From positions 2,976,001-3,040,000 of the forward strand of contig CATNEN010000002.1 of the NCBI GenBank assembly GCA_950097015.1: a DNA stretch of 64,000 bases. Direction: 5' to 3'. Shown here in pieces: positions 57,150 to 64,000 of the stretch; position 1 is the first letter of the stretch, and each line of letters starts with the position of its first letter. A program made the translations under genes and the position numbers. A model generated the notes under the pieces. That model was not told the origin of the DNA. It saw nothing but the letters and a program-made list of their open reading frames with translations, and ran no database searches. This DNA is from Macrostomum hystrix (lineage: Eukaryota; Platyhelminthes; Macrostomidae).

Positions 57150-57806
57150 ATGTCCCATGAACTGACCGGTACTGTTCGTAAAATTAATGCGATTTTGCGA
57201 GACAATACTGGGCTGCGGCGTTTGCAACGCCAACGCCAGTCGAACGGTGATAAGCAATTACAAGTTTCCTGGCCACTACCCAATGACACTGGCCGGGACC
57301 CGGCGCCGTACGCAGTCATGGACGATTCCTTCAAGGATCAATTGGAGTGGGCCACACGCTACCTGAAGGTGCTGCTGGCGGAAAATGCCCGACTTCGTGG
57401 GGACATCGGTGCGGCACTGCCGCTAAACCAGACGTTTACGTCCAATCCGGCGACGCTCACTACCGAGGTATCAGAAATGAGGACCTCTGGGTATCCTAAA
57501 CGGCAGTACGTGTAGGTTGTTCGGCGCCCGTGGTGCAAAGTTGGTGATCCCGGCTTCCGCGTGCGGAAGGCAGAACCTTTAAGCCGCGCTATGCGAGCCG
57601 AAGGCTGGCTCTCTGCAGGCGACCCTTACTTTGACGAAGACTGCACATGGGCTACCCAGGGACTACAACTAACGCCAAAAAAACGAGTGGACGCGGATGA
57701 AGCATGCAATCCGTTGCTGCCGTTGGCGCCTAGCAGCCAGGTGACTGCTGATTGGCCACGCGAAAAATCACCCACTTTTCCGCCTACTAAATACCGCCGT
57801 GTGTGA
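57150..57806 (+). CDS. Unknown protein with coiled-coil segment, one in-frame TAG
   Basis: From the ATG at 57150 the frame runs 121 codons to TAG at 57513, then stays open in the same frame to 57806. Composition is protein-like on both sides of the stop. Residues about 55-90 (LEWATRYLKVLLAENARLRG) form a likely amphipathic helix. No family is recognised. It may be one gene with a nonsense mutation, two products, or have an unrecognised intron around the TAG. It sits between the CACTA-like transposase and the next gene and could be an accessory gene of that element. Confidence 0.4.
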
Positions 57807-58399
57807 CTCGCTGTTCAGCAGCTGTTCTTGTCTTATCTAGACATACCCTGGTATATACCAGGATCCCTCAGAAAATCCCTAACCTGAACAAGAAAACAAC
57901 AACATATATACAATATATAACATATATGGTATAAATGTTATATAACATATATAAAATACCATTACAACTGCTCAAAATTGAAAGTTGTAACTTTCCCCTA
58001 GCACTGATATAGGCTTGCGATGACCCTCCATCGTATAACCAATTATTTCTCTGCATCACCTGTAACCTATATATTGTAATCATGTTCTAATCCAATTCTG
58101 TAATAATCATAATACCATGCATGACTTGACCTGTTATCGACGTGAATTACACTAAGCAAATGAATATATATTTCAAAGTGAAGCCGCACGCGTACGTCAG
58201 GATGAAGTTATTTGCACGGCCTATATTGCCTATACTTAGACCTAGAATTCTAGCCATATCGTCGGCATTCGTTTCCTATGCAATAAATGCACATATGTAT
58301 AAAATGCATGCACATATTTATTACGCACACGAGCATGCTACGTATGTACAGAGAAATGTCGATTTACACACTCTTTTTCCAGACCCGACGTCCAACTGT
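57807..58399. other. AT-rich spacer with acceptor-like site
   Basis: TATA/ATAT-rich repeats at 57900-57960. CTCTTTTTCCAG at 58371-58382 is a strong acceptor 18 bases before the ATG of the next gene, suggesting an upstream non-coding or coding exon. Confidence 0.4.
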
Positions 58400-60465
58400 A
58401 TGGCTGCAAAGTCCACGAAGCCAAAGAAAGGCGGTAAAAATAAGCAGGTGACAGAGGCACTGCCTCCTGACTACAAGGCCATCGACTCCAACGAGCATGC
58501 TAACCAGTTCTGGTGCATCCAATATCAGCCCAATGCAGAAGGCACCGTTCTATACGGAGCCATATCTGGTAGCGACATCGTCGCGCTCCATGTTCGCGAT
58601 TCTGATGTAAAGCGGAACTCGCAAGTTTTGGTCGTCACCGCCAAAAATAAGGCAGGTGGTGCGCGGTACACCGCCATCATTTGGAAAGGCCCATACGAAA
58701 GTAGAGCAGAAGCCAAATCGGGGGCTGCTTTGGCGCAGTTACCACCGGAGACTCCACAGGCGTTGAGGTGCCCGTCCTGCGACAACATGTTGCAACAAAT
58801 TCGGGCGCAAACGGAGACTCACGACGCACTTCGTAGGTTGCAAATTTGCCTGTTCGTTGACTATACTAGTGTATAGTAGCCCATAGAGTGAGGGGCGAGT
58901 GGGTCAGCGGCTAACGTCGCTGCCTCGCACTCCAAAGGACGCTAGTTCGATTCACCCTTCAAGTCACGATTAATTTCGGGACATGTTGGGGGGTTTGGAC
59001 AGTAGCGACCGGCGGAGGTGCACCATATTTCGTGCAATCAAAGCTTGAAATAATAGCTTCGCTCCTGCCTTCTGCATGCCTGCTTGTTTGTGTTTGTGTT
59101 TGTGCGTTGGGCCGGGTGTGAGGCGTTGTATGGGGGGTGGGGCGGGTGTGCACCAGCCATGCGTGCTCTGAGCGGCGAGGTTTCACCAGCCGTCTGCGCG
59201 CGTGGCTTGGTCCTCTCGTCCCTACCCTTCAGGCATGTAAGTCCTCCCCTGGTTTGGTCAGCTCTGTGCGTGTGCGGGCATGGGGTGAGAGGCACTCCGG
59301 CTGCCGCCCCCTTCCCCGCTTGGCTTGCGGCTGTGTATGAGGTGCCTGTGTTCAGGGTCTAGATGGCGCGATGGGCGACTCCCGCCTAGTTCGCCGGCCT
59401 GGGGGCATGCCGTTCCTGCGCTTGTGCGTCAAGTGCCCCAGGCCCCCCTGCAATTAAGTAAGTAAGCCCATAGAGTAGCTAGCGATGTACAGTTTTTAAG
59501 TGGTTTGCGATGTCAATTTCTTTATCACCATACATTCTGTTCTCATTAAAATATATCTCGTAGATAGCATTATCTTCCTTGCTTATGAACTTTGCACTGC
59601 AATCACACTTTATTCTGCAAGCATATTCTGCATTGCACTGCAAGCATACTACATTCGCCAACCTCTAAGCTCAAGGCAGTCGGAGGAGCTTCAAGACAGA
59701 GTGGAGGCTGTCCTCGTGTCTCAGGACACCACTTTGCATGAGAGCCGGAATTCCGGCCTGGAAAACAGGCAACGATCGGGTGTACCTCTTACTGACGGCA
59801 TTGCGTCTCTCAAGAATTTGCTTGTTTCTGTTGAGGACCGTCTGGCCGTAGAAAGAGCACTAAAGAGAGCTCTAGAAATGAAGGACGACCTTTCTAATTC
59901 AAATAACGCAGAGGCTAAGAAAGCAGCGGAGGCGGCCAAAAGTTGCTTAATCCGAACTGTATTGCGCGCCGTATTTACGGCAGATGAATTTTGGACGTCC
60001 ACCGCAAGCGGTCGCCGGGCATCCAACGAAACAACCGCAGTTGTTCGCGCGGCTAACAGCGCCAAACTCGGGCTCGTGCGGGTCTACTGCAACAACAGTG
60101 GCATGCCAGTCACATTACCCGAGGTTCAACACGCCTTTGGACGCTGCCGGGAAAACGCCCTTTTCCAGGACCGGCCAGCCGAAGTCCGCGAACGCAAGGT
60201 GGCTCTAGTAAAGGCTCGACGTTTCGCAATGGCTCAACAGCCGGATCAAGCGGGAAATGCCGACCGACGCGCTAGCGTAGACGCCGCCGTCGGACCTACT
60301 CGCGGAGGGAGGAGCAAGAGGATGCGCGTTGCGCAAGAAGAAATTGCCCCACCCATCCAAGGCGATGCTAGTCCCGCCTTAATCGACTCCGGCGGCAATT
60401 TCCTAGAAGAAGGCGACAATTTGCCAACTGATTTAGATGCGGCAACCGGCCCTCTGGACAATTAA
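58400..60465 (+). CDS. Two-exon gene, possible BEN-like DNA-binding protein
   Basis: Exons 58400-58836 (donor AG/GTTGCA) and 59670-60465 (acceptor CTCTAAG). Both ends are phase 2 and total 1233 bp, 410 residues. Exon 1 has a Lys-rich start, a compact alpha/beta segment (HANQFWCIQYQPN, YTAIIWKGPYES) and a single CPSC. Coiled-coil sequence spans the junction (RLAVERALKRALEMKDDL in exon 2). A segment at about 240-315 (LIRTVLRAVFTADEFW ... VQHAFGRCREN) resembles the helical BEN domain in spacing, a weak match. The tail is basic (GGRSKRMRV) and then acidic. The intron contains a 575-bp SINE. It may be a host gene or cargo of the neighbouring DNA transposon. Confidence 0.5.
58890..59464 (+). mobile_element. 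tRNA-derived SINE with 12-bp target-site duplication
   Basis: It is flanked by perfect direct repeats AGCCCATAGAGT at 58878-58889 and 59465-59476. The head (58890-58970) has an A box (GTGGGTCAGCGGCTAA) and a B box (TAGTTCGATTCACC). A long GC-rich body follows, and the 3' end is a short AAGT-type tail (AATTAAGTAAGTAAG). The size, 575 bp, is long for a SINE. It lies wholly within the intron of the 58400-60465 gene. Confidence 0.85.
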
Positions 60466-60539
60466 TAATGAATTATAAAAAAGCACAATGAACCCGTATA
60501 CGGGATTAGGAAGAATCACTCTGCTGGCCATATATATTA

Positions 60540-60739
60540 TATAAAACCCACTCTTTATTCTCTCCCCACCCCATTCTCTCTCCACTCTTTATTCTCTCCC
60601 CACTCTCCATTTTCTCCCCACTCTTTATTCTCTCCCCACTCTCCATTTTCTCCCCACTCTTTATTCTCTCCCCACTCTCCATTTTCTCCCCACTCTTTAT
60701 TCTCTCCCCACTCTCCATTTTCTCCCCACTCTTTATTCT
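60540..60739. repeat. Tandem repeat, about 36-bp unit, about 5 copies
   Basis: The pyrimidine-rich unit combines CTTTATTCTCTCCCC and ACTCTCCATTTTCTCCCC. The gypsy 3' LTR was inserted at its right edge. Confidence 0.88.
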
Positions 60740-60968
60740 TGTAGGAACTGAGAAATGCGACTGTTTGTAGTCGATAGCCGAAATGTCACAAGAGCGATTT
60801 CAATGCGATTCAGTATATTTTATAACAGCCGAGTTGAGCTGGGGTGGCGGCTAAAGCTGCACCCCGTAAATCAGTTAACGTGCGTGCCAAGGGGGTAGAA
60901 AGGTGGCAGAGAGAAAGACGCAGAACGCCGCCAACCCCACGCACGCGTGACGGCTGGCGCCGCCTACA
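60740..60968 (-). mobile_element. 3' LTR (229 bp) of the minus-strand gypsy element
   Basis: In plus orientation it begins TGTAGG and ends CCTACA, a perfect 6-bp inverted terminus with TG...CA ends. On the minus strand it starts directly after a polypurine tract. It contains TATAAAATA (minus strand, about 60816-60826), a candidate TATA box. The 5' LTR lies beyond the window, so the target-site duplication cannot be checked. Confidence 0.75.
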
Positions 60969-60984
60969 CTTCTCCCCCCCAAAG
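60969..60984 (-). promoter_or_regulatory. Polypurine tract
   Basis: The minus strand reads CTTTGGGGGGGAGAAG immediately before TGTAGG of the LTR. Its position is right for plus-strand primer formation. Confidence 0.75.
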
Positions 60985-61078
60985 GAATAAAACGAAATTG
61001 AAAAAACTAAACATTGAACATGAGATTAACAGTTCAGATGATAGAAACTTAATGGATCTTTAGAGCGCAATTCCTTAG

Positions 61079-61321
61079 TTACTTGTACCGCTTACGCTTG
61101 TCACGGGCAGCTCTAGGATGGCGTCTCAGTGCCACGGCATCATTTTCCTGACCAGTATCCTGGCCGACAGGCGGAGGCGGGCCGGCAGGCGAAGGCGGGC
61201 CGGCAGGCGGGCCGGCAGGCGGGCCGGCAGGCGGGCCGGCAGGCGGGCTGGCAGGCGGGCCGGCAGGCGGGCCGGCAGGCGGGCCGGCAGGTGGAAACAT
61301 TGGTCGGAGCTGAGTCACGTG
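61079..61321 (-). pseudogene. Proline-rich tail of gypsy Pol, cut off by TGA
   Basis: In the same frame as the Pol reading frame and directly after its TGA (61322-61324), about 80 codons follow: roughly nine PAGPP/PPAG units (12-bp DNA unit, 61165-61290), then a basic end (RRHPRAARDKRKRYK). The basic end resembles normal Pol C-termini of this lineage, so the TGA probably truncates an older, longer protein. Confidence 0.5.
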
Positions 61322-64000
61322 TCACATGCAGGACTGTTGGCCTCGTCGTAGGATGCAGGTGTCGCCTCGAACCTCTTCTACCGTCCACGGCTGGGTCTCG
61401 AATGGCAGCTGAGTTTTGATGCGTGCCTGCTGCTTTCGGAGAACCATTGTGCCGGGAACTACTCTGTGCTCCTTGGCGGTGTTGCGCTTGTCAAAGGCTC
61501 GCTTCATTTCGCGCGTGTACTGCCGACTCCAGTCCCTCACGGCTTGATGGTCGAATCCAGTCACAGTTGGCTGCCGACTAGCCGGGATTCCGTCGTTGAT
61601 CGCCCTGCCCATGAGTAGCTCGGCCGGGGTGCGTCCTGTGGCTCTGTGTGGCGTGGTGCGGAATGCCAGTAGCCAGTCGTCTAGAGCCTCTCTCCAGTTC
61701 CGGCCCTCAGCAATCGCCGTCTTGATCACCTTGCCAATGCTGCGGTTGACACGTTCGGTGGCTCCGTTGGACTCCGGGTGCAGTGGACAGATAAGCCGGT
61801 GATGAACTCCATATGCGGTGAGGAAGTTACGAAATTCAGCGGAGTTGAAGGGCGGTCCGTTGTCGGTAATGACCTCCGCGGGGATTCCGTGGCGACTGAA
61901 GAGCCGTCTCAGGTGCGGTGTCACGCTGCCGGCCGTGGTTGACTGCATTACGTCGACTTCTAGGTACTTGGAGTACAAGTCGGTGGTGACGAGCAGCATG
62001 TGACCTTGCACCGGACCGTAGAAGTCCATGCCGAGCAGCTGCCAAGGCCCGTCGGGCATTTCCGTCGGCTTTAGAGGCGTCTGGTGCACGTGCGTTGCTG
62101 CTGCCTGACAGTAGATGCAGCACTTGACAAAGACTTCGCAGTCGCTGTACATTTTTGGCCACCAGACCTTGGTTTGCAGGCGCTTTAGAGTCCTGTCCGC
62201 CCCGAGGTGTCCGGTGTGAGCCAGCTGCAGGATCGGCCTCCGCAGTGCCTCGGGGATGACGATGAGATCTCCACGAAGCAGGACGCCGTCGTTCTCGGTT
62301 AGTTCGCTGCTGATGGACTTGAATGAGCGTTGCACCGGGCTGAGAGTGTTCCAGTTGCCGGTTCTGATCGCGCCGAGTGCGGCCTGCATTTCCGCATCAG
62401 TTCTTGCAGCCTCTCTGATCTGTTGGATTGTGAAGCCCTTTGGCACGGCACCAGTTGACACAGCGTTGACGTGGGCTTCATCGAGGACCTCGCCGATGTT
62501 TGGCCTCGACTCTGGCAGCGGCTGGCGGCTGAGCAGATCGGCTGGATTTGCTGGTCCCGGCCTGTACAACAGAGTAAAGCGGAGGTGCTGGATGCGGAGG
62601 GCCATTCGCTCGATCCGCGGCGGCGGGCGGGACCCCGGCTTGAACAGTGGAACTAGGGGCCGGTGGTCCGTCACAACGGTGAAGTTCGGGTCGCCTGCCA
62701 GGTAATGTTCGAATTTCAGGCAGGCGAACTTGATGGCCAGCGCCTCCCGCTCGATCTGCGCATACCGCTGCTCCACCGGCGACAGAGCTCTGCTGGCATA
62801 GGCCACGGGACGGCTGCTGCCGTCTGGCTGCTTCTGGGTGAGAATGGCGCCGAGTCCGATCGGAGATGCGTCCACCAGGAGCTCCGTGTGCCGCTTGCGA
62901 TCGAAGAATGCTAGCGTGTCGGCGTTGGCAATCGCACTTTTGATGCTGTTGAATGCCTTGGTGTGGCTGGCGGTCCAATCCCACGGCTGGCCCTTTTTAG
63001 TCAGTTGGCGCAGCGGGGCTGACACGTCAGCGTATCCAGAAATGAACTTCGCCAGAAAGTTTGCTGTGCCAAGGAATGACCGTATTTCTGAGACATTGGC
63101 GGGCTGCCGGAAGTCCTGCATTGCTTGGATCTTCTCGGCAGCTGGTTGGATGCCCTTGGCTGACAGATGCATTCCGAGGAAGTCGACTGCTGGCTTGGCG
63201 AACTTGCACTTGTCTTTGTTCAACGTGATGCCAAACTCGCGGAGGCGTTGAAGACATACATTCAGTCTTTCATGATGTTGTTTGATATCTGCGGCGTACA
63301 CGATGACATCGTCGTGGACCCACCTGACGCCGTCGATGCCGCTGAGGATGCCTAGCATAACCCGTTGAAGGATTTCTGAGGCGTTGGTAAATCCCATGCT
63401 CAGCGGCTTCAGTCGCATCAGTCCGAGCGGCGTGCTGAATGTGAACAGATATCGGCTGTCTTCGTGCACGGGGATCTGATAGAAAGCTTTCCGGATGTCA
63501 AGCTCGCTGAAAAGCTTGGCTCCAGACATCTCCTCGGTGACTTCGTCCAGTGTCGGGATCTGCTGCTTTTCCGGAACAACGAAGGCGTTCAGGTCGCGAA
63601 GGTCTTGGCAGAGCCTGACGCCGCCGTCCGCCTTGGGCACTACGACCATGCGTGCCACCCAGGCGCTGGGTCCCTTGACTGCTTCGATGATATCCTGTCG
63701 CTCCAATTCCTTCAGCTCGTCCACCACGGTTGCTCTTAGATGCGCCGCTACCCGGGAAGGCGCGTGGCAGACTGGAACGGCGTCGCCTGACAGCTGCACT
63801 TTCACCTGGACGCCCTTGATGCATCCGATGCCTTCGAAGACTTCTCTGTGACGGTGCAGGATGTCTTGCAGCTGCGGTGACAGGCTCGCTGTGCTGTTTG
63901 AGTGCACGGCTTCCGTCCCGCTCGAATCGGGGCGCTGGATTTTGAGCACTCCGAGTCTGAATGCGGGCTCGCGACCGAGAATCGTCAGGCCGTCACCATC
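61322..64000 (-). CDS. Ty3/gypsy Pol: reverse transcriptase, RNase H, integrase (5' part outside window)
   Basis: The reading frame is uninterrupted from the window edge to TGA at 61322. Order: end of the protease linker (LTILGRE), then reverse transcriptase with DLRDLNAFV, LFSELDIRKAFYQI and the active site as VHDDVIVYA (usual Y-x-D-D becomes VHDD). RNase H follows (LLVDASPIGLG ... YAQIEREALAI ... VVTDHRPL), then integrase with an HHCC module (HTGHLGA ... CCIYC). The catalytic triad has Asp in MDFYGPV, Asp in TDNGPPF and Glu in ESNGATERVNRS. The domain order RT-RH-IN defines Ty3/gypsy. There is no internal stop, so this is a young copy. 3' LTR and polypurine tract are at 60740-60984. Confidence 0.93.
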   Translation of the reverse strand, partial: DGDGLTILGREPAFRLGVLKIQRPDSSGTEAVHSNSTASLSPQLQDILHRHREVFEGIGCIKGVQVKVQLSGDAVPVCHAPSRVAAHLRATVVDELKELERQDIIEAVKGPSAWVARMVVVPKADGGVRLCQDLRDLNAFVVPEKQQIPTLDEVTEEMSGAKLFSELDIRKAFYQIPVHEDSRYLFTFSTPLGLMRLKPLSMGFTNASEILQRVMLGILSGIDGVRWVHDDVIVYAADIKQHHERLNVCLQRLREFGITLNKDKCKFAKPAVDFLGMHLSAKGIQPAAEKIQAMQDFRQPANVSEIRSFLGTANFLAKFISGYADVSAPLRQLTKKGQPWDWTASHTKAFNSIKSAIANADTLAFFDRKRHTELLVDASPIGLGAILTQKQPDGSSRPVAYASRALSPVEQRYAQIEREALAIKFACLKFEHYLAGDPNFTVVTDHRPLVPLFKPGSRPPPRIERMALRIQHLRFTLLYRPGPANPADLLSRQPLPESRPNIGEVLDEAHVNAVSTGAVPKGFTIQQIREAARTDAEMQAALGAIRTGNWNTLSPVQRSFKSISSELTENDGVLLRGDLIVIPEALRRPILQLAHTGHLGADRTLKRLQTKVWWPKMYSDCEVFVKCCIYCQAAATHVHQTPLKPTEMPDGPWQLLGMDFYGPVQGHMLLVTTDLYSKYLEVDVMQSTTAGSVTPHLRRLFSRHGIPAEVITDNGPPFNSAEFRNFLTAYGVHHRLICPLHPESNGATERVNRSIGKVIKTAIAEGRNWREALDDWLLAFRTTPHRATGRTPAELLMGRAINDGIPASRQPTVTGFDHQAVRDWSRQYTREMKRAFDKRNTAKEHRVVPGTMVLRKQQARIKTQLPFETQPWTVEEVRGDTCILRRGQQSCM

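Overview
The window looks like animal (metazoan) nuclear DNA. Genes have GT-AG introns, one GC-AG intron and one very short intron (65 bp). Orthologues of animal housekeeping genes are recognisable: a PARP1/2-type poly(ADP-ribose) polymerase, the mitoribosomal protein mL64/GADD45GIP1, Pescadillo and the DNA polymerase delta catalytic subunit. Nearly everything else is mobile elements and short-unit tandem repeats. A repeat-laden flatworm or other lophotrochozoan would fit, but no single gene fixes the species, so that is inference.

Layout. 1-8390: LTR retrotransposon with two almost identical long terminal repeats, a tRNA-Glu-type primer binding site and only a broken integrase. 9354-9700: fragment of a CACTA-like transposase. 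10635-11709: two compact intronless frames, the second a strongly diverged TATA-binding-protein fold. 13365-14902: miniature LTR element on the minus strand. 17986-19566: GGGCC-rich foldback sequence, a minisatellite and a dead mariner. 19856-23205 (minus): five-exon gene of unknown function, probably beta-propeller. 25940-31070 (plus): six-exon PARP with two WWE domains ahead of WGR and the catalytic region. 33475-34404 (plus): mL64. 39438-39627 (minus): signal-peptide exon. 42155-44597 (minus): Pescadillo in three exons. 46170-46559 (minus): last exon of an EGF-like membrane protein. 48941-50120 (minus): last two exons of POLD1. 51573-56662: CACTA-like transposase split by a 2.1-kb insertion that carries three hairpin elements and a Crypton tyrosine recombinase. 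57150-60465: two further coding units, one with a SINE in its intron. 60740-64000 (minus): 3' part of a second Ty3/gypsy element with its 3' LTR.

Almost every intron or intergenic gap carries its own minisatellite (units about 20-40 bp), each with a different sequence. Long open frames over these arrays are by-products of repetition and are not annotated as genes.

The host genes belong to nuclear maintenance (PARP, POLD1), ribosome biogenesis (PES1) and mitochondrial translation (mL64). They lie on both strands and do not form an operon. The most unusual items are the WWE-WWE-WGR-PARP architecture, the TBP-like gene, the nested Crypton/hairpin/CACTA locus and the one-minisatellite-per-intron pattern.
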